From: Desulfoprunum benzoelyticum
Lineage (GTDB): Bacteria > Desulfobacterota > Desulfobulbia > Desulfobulbales > Desulfocapsaceae
Reading direction: 5' to 3'
Assembly: GCF_014201505.1 (NCBI RefSeq)
Contig: NZ_JACHEO010000002.1
Span: 1-64,000, forward strand
DNA length: 64,000 nt
Under the pieces are notes generated by a model, which saw nothing but the letters and a program-made list of their open reading frames with translations, was not told the origin of the DNA and made no database searches. This document shows, piece by piece, positions 33,887 through 42,140 of the stretch; within the stretch, counting starts at the first letter, position 1; the number at the start of each line of letters is the position of its first letter. The position numbers and the translations under genes were made by a program.

Positions 33887-35044
33887 ATGAAGATTCACGA
33901 ATACCAGGCGAAAGAGTTGTTCCGGAAGTACAGCGTACCGGTCCCTGAAGGAAGTGTCTGCGAGACGGTCGCCGAGGTGGTGGAGTTGGCCGGAACCATG
34001 GGATTCCCGGTGGCGGTCAAGGCGCAGATCCATGCCGGCGGCCGTGGCAAGGGCGGTGGCGTCAAGGTCGCCAGATCGGCGGAAGAGGTCGAGACCGCTG
34101 CCGGCGCCATCCTCGGCATGCAGCTGGTCACCAAACAGACCGGGCCGGAAGGGCGATTGGTCAGGAAGGTGCTGGTGGAGAAGGGCGTCCGGATCAAGAA
34201 AGAACTTTATCTCTCCATCATCCCGAACCGGGAGACCGCGAGCATCACCATCATCGCCAGTCAGGACGGCGGGATGGATATCGAGGAGGTGGCTGAAAAG
34301 TCGCCGGAGCGGATCATCAAGGTGTCCGTCAACCCCCTCGTCGGCATCCAGGGCTTCCATCTCCGCCAGGTCTGCTTCGGCCTCGAACTCGATCCGGCGC
34401 TGATGAAGTCGGTCTCGGCAGTACTGAGAAACCTGTACCGACTGTTTGTCGATTACGATTGCTCGCTGGTCGAGATCAATCCGCTGATCATCACCGAGGA
34501 CAACGCGATCATCGCCCTCGATGCGAAGATGGATATCGACTCCAACTCCCTGTTCCGCCACCCCGATGTCGTCGCGATGCACGATCCTTTCGAGGACGAT
34601 CCGGCCGAGGCCGAGGCGGCGAAGTTCAACCTCAATTACATCAAGCTCGACGGCAACGTCGGCAACATGGTCAACGGTGCCGGCCTGGCGATGGCGACGA
34701 TGGACATCATCAAGCAGGCCGGGGCCTCTCCCGCCAACTTCCTCGATGTCGGCGGCGGAGCCAACGCCGAGATGGTGGAGAACGGCTTCCGCATCATCCT
34801 CGCCGACCCCAACGTCAAGGGCATCCTGATCAACATCTTCGGCGGCATCCTCCGTTGCGACGTGCTGGCCCAGGGCGTGGTCCAGGCGGCCCAGCATGTC
34901 AACCTCAGCGTTCCGGTGGTCGTGCGCATGGAGGGGACCAACGTCGACGAAGGTCGCCGCATCCTGGCCGAGTCGGGGATGAAGCTGATCAATGCGACCG
35001 ACCTGGCCGATGCCGCCAGCAAGGTGGCGGAGATCGTGGCCTGA
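33887..35044 (+). CDS. sucC: succinyl-CoA synthetase beta subunit
   Basis: 385-aa ATP-grasp subunit of the ADP/GDP-forming ligase. Opens MKIHEYQAKELFRKYSVPVP, with the nucleotide loop VKAQIHAGGRGKGGGVK (about residues 45-60), the acidic metal ligands near INPLIITEDNAIIALDAK and the GGANAEMVENGF stretch. With SucD it converts succinyl-CoA to succinate with substrate-level ATP or the reverse. Its place between propionyl-CoA synthetase and the carboxyltransferase marks a propionate operon more than a TCA cluster. Confidence 0.95.
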   Translation: MKIHEYQAKELFRKYSVPVPEGSVCETVAEVVELAGTMGFPVAVKAQIHAGGRGKGGGVKVARSAEEVETAAGAILGMQLVTKQTGPEGRLVRKVLVEKGVRIKKELYLSIIPNRETASITIIASQDGGMDIEEVAEKSPERIIKVSVNPLVGIQGFHLRQVCFGLELDPALMKSVSAVLRNLYRLFVDYDCSLVEINPLIITEDNAIIALDAKMDIDSNSLFRHPDVVAMHDPFEDDPAEAEAAKFNLNYIKLDGNVGNMVNGAGLAMATMDIIKQAGASPANFLDVGGGANAEMVENGFRIILADPNVKGILINIFGGILRCDVLAQGVVQAAQHVNLSVPVVVRMEGTNVDEGRRILAESGMKLINATDLADAASKVAEIVA

Positions 35045-35175
35045 TCGAATCGTCGCGGTTCAATTACCATATCCGAGGCCGTAAAATCAGCTTTCAGCGA
35101 TCCCGGTCCCGGTACACATTTCGGAATTGTCTGCATTCAAGGGAGCGGGAGCTCCATTACCACTAGAGGCATGAG

Positions 35176-36048
35176 ATGAGTATCCTCGTTAATTCAGAGA
35201 CCCGTGTTCTTGTGCAGGGTATCACCGGCAAGGAAGGGCAGTTTCACGCCCGGCAGTGTATCGAATACGGGACCAGGGTCGTTGCCGGCGTGACCCCCGG
35301 CAAGGGCGGGCAGTTCATGGATTCGGTCCCGGTCTTCGATACGGTCAGATCGGCACGGCAGCAGACCGGCGCCAACGCCTCGATGATCCTGGTACCCCCG
35401 CCCTTCGCCGCCGAAGCCATCCTCGAGGCGGCCGATGCCGGCATCGAACTGATAGTCTGCATCACCGAAGGAATCCCCGTTCTCGATATGCTTCGAGTCA
35501 AAAATTATCTCGGCCAGACTCCATCGCGCTTGATCGGACCGAACTGTCCCGGTATCATCACCCCGGGTGAGTGCAAGATCGGCATCATGCCCGGGGCGAT
35601 CCACAAACCGGGTGGCCCGGTGGGGGTCGTTTCCCGCTCTGGAACCCTGACCTATGAGGTCGTGCACCAGCTCACCAAGGTCGGCCTCGGCCAGACCACG
35701 TGCATCGGCATCGGCGGTGACCCGGTCAACGGCACGGGCTTCATCGACTGTCTCGAGCGCTTCAATGCCGATCCAAAAACCGAGGCGGTGGTCATGGTCG
35801 GCGAGATCGGCGGCAATGCCGAAGAGAAGGCATCGGCCTGGATCAAAGAGAACATGAAGAAACCGGTGGTTGGCTTTATCGCCGGGCTCACTGCTCCGCC
35901 GGGCAGGCGGATGGGCCATGCCGGCGCCATCGTCAGCGGCGGCCAGGGTACCGCCGCAGCCAAAATCACGGCAATGGAAGAGAGTGGTCTCTATGTCTGC
36001 AAGGATCTTGGCAGCCTCGGCCGCCTCTGCAAAGAGGCATTTTCCTGA
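35176..36048 (+). CDS. sucD: succinyl-CoA synthetase alpha subunit
   Basis: 290-aa CoA-binding subunit. [31 protein letters not shown] covers the CoA site, and the phosphorylated His is in [20 protein letters not shown] (about residue 246). GAGG lies before the ATG. The 131-base gap to sucC holds no gene. Together with SucC it handles the succinate end of the methylmalonyl-CoA pathway encoded around it. Confidence 0.96.
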   Translation: MSILVNSETRVLVQGITGKEGQFHARQCIEYGTRVVAGVTPGKGGQFMDSVPVFDTVRSARQQTGANASMILVPPPFAAEAILEAADAGIELIVCITEGIPVLDMLRVKNYLGQTPSRLIGPNCPGIITPGECKIGIMPGAIHKPGGPVGVVSRSGTLTYEVVHQLTKVGLGQTTCIGIGGDPVNGTGFIDCLERFNADPKTEAVVMVGEIGGNAEEKASAWIKENMKKPVVGFIAGLTAPPGRRMGHAGAIVSGGQGTAAAKITAMEESGLYVCKDLGSLGRLCKEAFS

Positions 36049-36172
36049 TTCCGAATCGGCACTATCGATGAGGAAATGATGCAGGCCCTGGCGTGCCTTC
36101 CGGTTGGTTGTTTTGCCGGCCTGCATTCGATGACAGAAAGCATCCCGATCGTTTGACCATGATGGAGAGGAT

Positions 36173-37723
36173 ATGAATACGCAGAATCGGCTGGACCACC
36201 TTGTCCGACTCAGGGAGCAGGCCCGCCTGGGTGGCGGTCAGGACAAGATCGACAAAGTGCACACTCAGGGGAAAATGACGGCCAGGGAGCGCATCGAACT
36301 GCTGCTTGATCCCGGATCGTTTGAAGAATTCGATATGTTCAAGACCCATCGCTGCCGTGATTTCGGCATGGAGGAGACGGTCTTTCCGGGTGACGGCGTG
36401 GTCACCGGCCATGGCACTATCGATGGGCGGATCGTCTATGTCTTTGCCCAGGATTTCACCGTTCTCGGCGGCTCGCTGTCCGAGACCTTTGCCGAAAAGA
36501 TCTGCAAGATCATGGATCTGGCAATGAAAAACGGGGCCCCGGTCATCGGTCTCAACGATTCCGGCGGCGCCCGGATCCAGGAGGGCATCGAGAGCCTGGC
36601 CGGATATACCGAGATCTTCCTGCGCAATGTCATGGCCTCGGGGGTGGTGCCGCAGATTTCGGCGATTTTCGGGCCCTGTGCCGGCGGGGCGGTGTATTCT
36701 CCGGTCCTGACCGACTTCGTGGTCATGGTGCAGAACAATTCCTACATGTTCCTGACCGGCCCCAAGGTCGTCAAGTCGGTGACCCATGAGGATGTCACCG
36801 TTGAAGAACTTGGCGGGGCGGCGATGCACTCCTCGCGCAGCGGCGTCTCCGATTACGCCGCCACCTCGGGAGTCGATGCCATCAACTATATCAGGAGGAT
36901 GGTGTCCTATCTGCCTCAAAACAATCTCGAGACGACACCGCTCCAGCCCTGCGACGATCCGCCGGGCCGTGCGGCCGAGCACCTCAACGCGATCATCCCG
37001 GAAAACCCCAACGCCGCCTATAACATGAAGGAGATCATTCTCCACACCGTTGACGGCGGTGAATTTTTCGAAGTCAAGGAAATGTTCGCGCCGAACCTGA
37101 TCGTCGGCTTTGCCCGCTATAACGGCGTCAGCGTCGGGATCGTGGCCAACCAACCGGCCTATCTCTCCGGGGTCCTGGATATCGATTCGTCAATCAAGGG
37201 GGCGAGGTTCGTCCGCTTCTGCGACTGCTTCAATATCCCTATCGTGACCTTCGTCGATGTCCCTGGCTTTCTGCCGGGAACGGCCCAGGAGTATGGCGGA
37301 GTCATCCGCAATGGCGCCAAGATCCTCTACGCCTATGCCGAGGCGACGGTACCGAAAATCACCGTCATCACCCGCAAGGCCTATGGCGGGGCCTACTGCG
37401 TGATGTCTTCGAAGCATCTCCGCGGCGATATCAACTACGCCTGGCCCTCGGCCGAGATTGCGGTCATGGGCGCACGCGGGGCAGTCGAGGTCCTGTACGG
37501 GCGGCAGGCGCGAAAGGCGGAGAATGCCGTCGAATTTCTGGCGGACAAGGAAAAGGAATATCAGAATACGGTAGCCAACCCTTATGTGGCGGCCCAGCGC
37601 GGATATATCGACGACATTATCGAACCTTCAGTGACGCGTTCGCGCATCATCAGGGCCCTTGGCCTGCTGCAGAACAAGCGGGACAGCAATCCGATGAAGA
37701 AGCACGGTAATATTCCACTGTAA
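36173..37723 (+). CDS. biotin-dependent acyl-CoA carboxyltransferase subunit (transcarboxylase 12S / PCC-beta type)
   Basis: 516-aa carboxyltransferase with the two crotonase-like halves of the family. [44 protein letters not shown] and [16 protein letters not shown] form the N-terminal acyl-CoA site. [35 protein letters not shown] forms the biotin site. GAGAGGAT precedes the ATG. Followed by a 5S/biotin-carrier fusion gene and no biotin carboxylase, it most likely forms methylmalonyl-CoA:pyruvate transcarboxylase. A second paralogue (47792-49339) belongs to the Na+ pump. Confidence 0.88.
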   Translation: MNTQNRLDHLVRLREQARLGGGQDKIDKVHTQGKMTARERIELLLDPGSFEEFDMFKTHRCRDFGMEETVFPGDGVVTGHGTIDGRIVYVFAQDFTVLGGSLSETFAEKICKIMDLAMKNGAPVIGLNDSGGARIQEGIESLAGYTEIFLRNVMASGVVPQISAIFGPCAGGAVYSPVLTDFVVMVQNNSYMFLTGPKVVKSVTHEDVTVEELGGAAMHSSRSGVSDYAATSGVDAINYIRRMVSYLPQNNLETTPLQPCDDPPGRAAEHLNAIIPENPNAAYNMKEIILHTVDGGEFFEVKEMFAPNLIVGFARYNGVSVGIVANQPAYLSGVLDIDSSIKGARFVRFCDCFNIPIVTFVDVPGFLPGTAQEYGGVIRNGAKILYAYAEATVPKITVITRKAYGGAYCVMSSKHLRGDINYAWPSAEIAVMGARGAVEVLYGRQARKAENAVEFLADKEKEYQNTVANPYVAAQRGYIDDIIEPSVTRSRIIRALGLLQNKRDSNPMKKHGNIPL

Positions 37724-37775
37724 CCCGAGGAGAAGGTATCCGGGGAGCGATCAATTCTTTTCATGGGAGAGATTC

Positions 37776-38057
37776 ATGGCAGTCAAGATCTTCATCAAGC
37801 GCAGGGTGACGGGCAAGGAGAGCATCGAACTGTCGTTGCTGCTCCAGAAATTACGGGGTCTGACCCTGAACCAGTCGGGGTACATTTCGGGGGAGACCCT
37901 CAGGAGAATCGATCGAAACGACGAATGGATGGTCATCAGTACCTGGCGATCGGTCGAAGATTGGAACAAATGGGTGAACAACGATCGCCGGCGGGTGGTC
38001 CAGGCCGAGATCGATGCCCTGCTGGGTACCGAGACCGAGTACGCCATCTACGAATAA
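37776..38057 (+). CDS. ABM-domain (antibiotic biosynthesis monooxygenase-like) small protein
   Basis: 93-aa alpha/beta ferredoxin-like protein of the ABM type: VKIFIKRRVTGKESIELSLLLQKLRGL, GYISGETLRR, WMVISTWRSVEDWNKWVNN. Such domains occur in heme-degrading and small monooxygenases and in proteins of unknown role. It lies between the carboxyltransferase gene and the 69-aa gene inside the transcarboxylase operon, which is an unexpected neighbour. Its function there is unknown. Confidence 0.78.
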   Translation: MAVKIFIKRRVTGKESIELSLLLQKLRGLTLNQSGYISGETLRRIDRNDEWMVISTWRSVEDWNKWVNNDRRRVVQAEIDALLGTETEYAIYE

Positions 38058-38168
38058 GTGATGCCGGCCACGGCATCTGAAGGCCCGGCGGGCGTGATAC
38101 CGTAAGGTAACGATCATGCCGGCGCCTGGTGTGTCAGGTGAAACCGGGGCGGGGATAGAGGACTGGAC

Positions 38169-38378
38169 ATGGAAATGAGGCAAAAGAAGACGGCAGCGGC
38201 CCTGGCGGCCGTAAATGCCTACCTGCAGCAGGAAGAGGCCCAGGTGGCGGCACAAACCTCCGAACCGGCGCTCCAGCCGGCTCCGGCGGTTGAGAGCGGC
38301 TGGGTGATAAGCGGCAGGATGGAGATGATGACCATGCGCAGACTGATCCAGATGCGGGCCTTAGGGCGGATCGGCTAG
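38169..38378 (+). CDS. 69-aa protein resembling decarboxylase small-subunit tails
   Basis: Small protein with an N-terminal helix TAAALAAVNAYLQQEE, a Pro/Ala-rich linker and a C-terminal SGRMEMMTMRRLIQMRALG. This helix-linker-SGRxxxMxxRR design resembles the tail of delta subunits and the epsilon subunit of methylmalonyl-CoA decarboxylases, which stabilise the complex. GAGG lies a few bases before the ATG. Its position between the carboxyltransferase and 5S/biotin genes supports a structural role in that enzyme. Homology could not be tested. Confidence 0.55.
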   Translation: MEMRQKKTAAALAAVNAYLQQEEAQVAAQTSEPALQPAPAVESGWVISGRMEMMTMRRLIQMRALGRIG

Positions 38379-38420
38379 TCTGCGCGACGAACGCAATACG
38401 ATGCGAAAGGGAGATGCGCG

Positions 38421-40403
38421 ATGAGCGATAATGTACAGATGACTGCGTTGAAATATGAGAGCGATCGTCCCAGGGCCAAGAACCCTGTCAAGATCATGGA
38501 TCTCTCCCTGCGGGATGGCCATCAATCCTTGTTTGCCACCCGCGGACGGACCGAGGATATGATCCCGGTCGCCGAACTGATGGACGAGGTCGGCTTCTGG
38601 GCGATCGAGACCTGGGGTGGGGCCACCTTCGATACCATGCACCGTTTTCTCAACGAGGATCCATGGCAGAGATTGCGGACCCTCAAACGCTATATCAAGA
38701 AGACACCGTTCTCGATGCTGCTGCGGGCCCAGAACCTCGTGGGCTACCGTAACTACGCCGATGACCTGGCCCTGGCCTTTGTCGAGCGGGCGGCGGAAAA
38801 TGGCATGGACGTCTTCCGGACCTTCGATGCCCTCAACGATTACCGCAACTTCGAGACGGTGGTGAAACAGATCAAGAAGAGCGGTAAGCATTTCCAGGGC
38901 TGCATCTGCTATACCCTGACCGAACCGCGTCTCGGCGGTGAGGTCTATAACCTCGAATATTACGTCAATAAGGCCAAGGCCCTGGAGGATATGGGGGCCG
39001 ATTCGATCTGTGTCAAGGACATGGCCGGGCTGATGGCCCCCTATGACGCCTATCCGTTGATCAAGGCCCTGAAGGAGGCGGTCAAGGCGCCGATCCATCT
39101 CCACAGCCATTTCACCTCCGGCATGTCGCCGATGACCCATCTCAAGGCCATCGAGGCCGGCGTCGACATCATCGACACCTGCATGACTCCCTATGCCTAC
39201 CGGACCTCCCATGCCGCCATTGAACCGCTGGTCATGGCCCTGCTCGGCACCAGTCGCGATACCGGTTTCGACATCAAGAAACTGGCGGCGATCAACGAGA
39301 TCCTCGAGAAGCAGATCCTGCCGAAGTACAAGCATTTGCTCGACGATTCGAAGGTCTCGATCATCGACATCAACGTCCTGCTGCACCAGACCCCGGGCGG
39401 CATGCTGTCGAATCTGGTCAACCAGCTGCGGGAGATGGATGCCCTCGACAAGATCGATGAGGTGTACAAAGAGCTGCCGAGAGTCCGGAAAGACCTGGGC
39501 CAGATCCCGCTGGTCACCCCGACCAGCCAGATCGTCGGCGTCCAGACGGTCAACAATGTTCTGCACGATACCCCCGGCGAGCGGTACAAGATGATCACCG
39601 GCCAGGTCAAGGATCTGTGCTACGGCCTGTACGGTAAGACGGCGGTGCCGATCGACCCCGAGCTGCAGAAAAAGGCCTTGAAGGGCTACCCGCGGGGCGA
39701 GGAGCCGATCACCTGCCGTCCGGCCGAGGTCCTGGAACCGGAGTTGGAAAAGGCCAAGGCCGAGATCGGCGACCTGGCGGCCGATATCGACGACGTCATC
39801 CTTTATGCCCAGTTCCCGGTTACCGGCCGTAAGTTCCTTGAATGGAAATACGGCCGCAGCGAGCCGCCGGCAAGTGTCAAGCCGATCACCCTCGAAGATG
39901 TGAAAAAGCGGGATGCGTTGCTGAAAAAGGCTCTGGCCGGGGAACTCATCGAGAAAAAGGCCGACAGTCCGGTCAAGACTGCCAACCTGCGCACCTTCAA
40001 TGTCTTTATCGACGGCGAGCATTTCAACGTCGAGGTCGATCCAATCGGCGGACCGGTAGTGGCCGTGCCTTCGGCCTCGGTTGCGGCTCCGGTGGCGACT
40101 GCTCCGGCACCAGTGCAGGCCTCTGCCCAGGCCTCTGCCCAGGCTGCCGCCCCGGCTCCGGCCCCGGTGCAGCCGTCCGGCGATACCGCCGGCACCCATC
40201 TCCTGGCGCCGATGCCGGGGATGATCGTCAAGTATCGGAAGAATGTCGGCGATACCGTCGTCAAGGGTGAAGCCATCGTCGTCCTCGAGGCGATGAAAAT
40301 GGAAAACGCGCTGCCTTCCCCCTGTGACGGCGTTATTAAATCGATACCGTTCAAGAGCGGCGATACGGTGGCCAAAGGGGCTTCGCTCTGCGTCATCGGC
40401 TAG
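38421..40403 (+). CDS. carboxyltransferase 5S subunit fused to biotin carrier (oxaloacetate decarboxylase alpha-like)
   Basis: 660-aa protein. An HMGL-like TIM barrel (about residues 20-300) has DLSLRDGHQSLFATR and the metal ligands HLHSHFTSG; a conserved carboxylase domain follows. An Ala/Pro-rich linker (about 555-590) leads to a biotinyl domain with biotin-Lys in VLEAMKMENALPS near residue 625. It moves a carboxyl group between biotin and pyruvate/oxaloacetate. With the upstream carboxyltransferase it fits a transcarboxylase, as known from Propionibacterium and reported for Desulfobulbus, but with 5S and 1.3S fused. Oxaloacetate decarboxylase or pyruvate carboxylase B are alternatives. Confidence 0.88.
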   Translation: MSDNVQMTALKYESDRPRAKNPVKIMDLSLRDGHQSLFATRGRTEDMIPVAELMDEVGFWAIETWGGATFDTMHRFLNEDPWQRLRTLKRYIKKTPFSMLLRAQNLVGYRNYADDLALAFVERAAENGMDVFRTFDALNDYRNFETVVKQIKKSGKHFQGCICYTLTEPRLGGEVYNLEYYVNKAKALEDMGADSICVKDMAGLMAPYDAYPLIKALKEAVKAPIHLHSHFTSGMSPMTHLKAIEAGVDIIDTCMTPYAYRTSHAAIEPLVMALLGTSRDTGFDIKKLAAINEILEKQILPKYKHLLDDSKVSIIDINVLLHQTPGGMLSNLVNQLREMDALDKIDEVYKELPRVRKDLGQIPLVTPTSQIVGVQTVNNVLHDTPGERYKMITGQVKDLCYGLYGKTAVPIDPELQKKALKGYPRGEEPITCRPAEVLEPELEKAKAEIGDLAADIDDVILYAQFPVTGRKFLEWKYGRSEPPASVKPITLEDVKKRDALLKKALAGELIEKKADSPVKTANLRTFNVFIDGEHFNVEVDPIGGPVVAVPSASVAAPVATAPAPVQASAQASAQAAAPAPAPVQPSGDTAGTHLLAPMPGMIVKYRKNVGDTVVKGEAIVVLEAMKMENALPSPCDGVIKSIPFKSGDTVAKGASLCVIG

Positions 40404-40411
40404 GTGATCTC

Positions 40412-40448
40412 CGGGGAGCCCCTGCTCTGCAGGGCAGTCGGCTCCCCG
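40412..40448. repeat. hairpin between the 5S/biotin gene and the carbonic anhydrase gene
   Basis: Outer stem CGGGGAGC (40412-40419) / GCTCCCCG (40441-40448) with an inner CCTGC/GCAGG pairing. No T-tract follows, only GTTACC. It may modulate downstream expression or stabilise the upstream mRNA end. Confidence 0.45.
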
Positions 40449-40470
40449 TTACCACGGAAGAGGGCAGGAT

Positions 40471-40986
40471 ATGATCATCCGGGAATTGAACGGCAAGACC
40501 CCGCAATACGGTGCCGGCTGCTATTTCGCCGAAACCGCGGTCGTGGTCGGCGACGTGGTGATGGGCGACGAGTGCAGCATCTGGTATAATGCCGTCATCC
40601 GCGGCGATGTCCATTACATCCGGATGGGCAACCGGGTCAATGTCCAGGATGGGGCGGTCATCCACTGCACCTATCAGAAATTTCCCGTCAATATCGGCAA
40701 CAGGGTGTCGATCGGCCATAACGCGATCGTCCACGGCTGCACCGTCCATGACAATGTCCTGATCGGCATGGGTGCGATCGTCATGGATGACTGCGTCGTG
40801 GAGAGTCATACCATCATCGCTGCCGGGGCGGTCGTCACCCAGAGCACGAGGGTTGAGGGCGGCAGTATCTATGCCGGGGTGCCGGCACGGAAGGTCAAGG
40901 ATATCAGCGAGAAGCTGATTTCGGGCGAGATCGAGAGGATTGCCGACAACTACGTCAAGTATTCAGGTTGGTACCAACAGAAATAA
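40471..40986 (+). CDS. gamma-class carbonic anhydrase family protein
   Basis: 171-aa left-handed beta-helix protein with hexapeptide repeats (VVVGDVVMGDECSIWYNAVIRGDVHYIRMGNRVNVQDGAVIH). The metal-site His residues are in VQDGAVIHC and VSIGHNAIVHGCTV. It interconverts CO2 and bicarbonate or acts as a non-catalytic homologue. Last gene of the operon with the biotin carboxyl-transfer proteins, which use or release CO2/bicarbonate, so a supporting role is plausible. AGGGCAGGA precedes the ATG. Confidence 0.85.
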   Translation: MIIRELNGKTPQYGAGCYFAETAVVVGDVVMGDECSIWYNAVIRGDVHYIRMGNRVNVQDGAVIHCTYQKFPVNIGNRVSIGHNAIVHGCTVHDNVLIGMGAIVMDDCVVESHTIIAAGAVVTQSTRVEGGSIYAGVPARKVKDISEKLISGEIERIADNYVKYSGWYQQK

Positions 40987-41010
40987 TCCGGACCGAGTGC
41001 GGGGGGCAGT

Positions 41011-42009
41011 TCAGGCCTTCGCCCCGGTGTCATTGATTTTTCGCAGATAGTCGAGCAACTGATCAGCTGCAGCTGTCGGCGACAGTTTCCCGGCGGCCAC
41101 CTCCGTTCGCAGGCCGGGCAACTGTGAACGTATCGCCGGATTGCCGTAAAACCACTGGCGCAGACCCTCATCGAGGAGAAAGTTCATCCAGTCGAGTGAC
41201 TGCTCTCTTCTTTTGGCCTCCAGCAGGTTGGCGGTGTTATGGGCGGCCCGGTGATCGGCAATGGTTTGCCAGATTCCCTGCAAGCCTGTCATTTCCACGG
41301 AGCTGCAGGTCAGCACCGGCGGTGACCAGACCGGGTCGAACCGCATCAGCAGGTGCAGAGCTGTCTGATAGTCCTTCTGGGCCATCTGCGCCCGGAGGAT
41401 GTTGTCTCCGTCCGCCTTGTTGATGACGATAGCGTCGGCAACCTCGAGCACCCCCTTCTTTATCCCCTGCAGTTCATCACCGGCCCCGGCGATCATCAGG
41501 ACCAGGAAAAAATCTACCATCGAGGCGACCGTCGTCTCCGACTGTCCCACCCCGACCGTTTCGACGATGATGACATCGTAACCCGCCGCCTCGCAGACCA
41601 GCATCGTTTCCCGGGTCTTGCGGGCGACCCCGCCGAGGGTCCCCTGGGACGGGGACGGTCGGATGAAGGCCCGGTCGTTGACCGCCAGTTTTTCCATCCT
41701 GGTCTTGTCACCGAGGATGCTGCCGCCGCTCCGGCTGCTGCTGGGGTCGATGGCCAGCACCGCCACCCGATGGCCGAGTTCGGTCAACATCGTTCCGAAG
41801 CCTTCGATGAAGGTGCTCTTGCCGGCCCCGGGGACACCGGTGATGCCTAGCCGGTAGGATTTGCCCGTATGGGGCAGGAGCCGGTCGATGATCGTCCGCG
41901 CCATCTCCTGGTGGGCCGGCAGGCTGCTCTCGATCAGGGTAATGGTCCGCGCCAGAATCAAGCGGTTCCGCTGGAGGACACCCTCAATATAGTACTGCGC
42001 TTCCTTCAC
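41011..42009 (-). CDS. meaB: methylmalonyl-CoA mutase-associated GTPase MeaB
   Basis: 332 aa from the GTG at 42009, with AGAGAT upstream; a TTG at 42015 is an alternative. G1 motif GVPGAGKSTFIEGFG (near residue 60), LAIDPSSSRSGGSILGDKTRM, DVIIVETVGVGQSE and the NKAD guanine motif identify the G3E GTPase MeaB/ArgK. It protects and reloads the B12 cofactor of methylmalonyl-CoA mutase. Encoded downstream of the mutase gene across a 131-base gap with a strong hairpin, and convergent with the carbonic anhydrase gene. Confidence 0.93.
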   Translation of the reverse strand: MKEAQYYIEGVLQRNRLILARTITLIESSLPAHQEMARTIIDRLLPHTGKSYRLGITGVPGAGKSTFIEGFGTMLTELGHRVAVLAIDPSSSRSGGSILGDKTRMEKLAVNDRAFIRPSPSQGTLGGVARKTRETMLVCEAAGYDVIIVETVGVGQSETTVASMVDFFLVLMIAGAGDELQGIKKGVLEVADAIVINKADGDNILRAQMAQKDYQTALHLLMRFDPVWSPPVLTCSSVEMTGLQGIWQTIADHRAAHNTANLLEAKRREQSLDWMNFLLDEGLRQWFYGNPAIRSQLPGLRTEVAAGKLSPTAAADQLLDYLRKINDTGAKA

Positions 42010-42077
42010 TGGCAATATCTCTGCTGGGTTGGCGAACAGCTGTCGCTATCAGGTCGCATCACAACAATAGCGGATCA

Positions 42078-42118
42078 CCTGCAACCCGGCATGGAAAGCG
42101 TCCATTCCGGGTTGCAGG
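42078..42118. repeat. strong 12-bp hairpin between the mutase and meaB genes
   Basis: CCTGCAACCCGG (42078-42089) pairs perfectly with CCGGGTTGCAGG (42107-42118), and the interior ATGGA/TCCAT pairs again, giving a nearly continuous stem of about 17 bp with a 5-base loop. No T-tract follows on either strand, so it is not a classical terminator. Possible mRNA processing or stabilising element. Confidence 0.6.
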
Positions 42119-42140
42119 GTATGGTTGACAGCGGTGCATC

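Noticed and set aside
32723-34897. 724-codon frame antisense to prpE and sucC
   Set aside because: Opposite strand of strongly conserved enzymes, with no recognisable domain; a codon-bias shadow.
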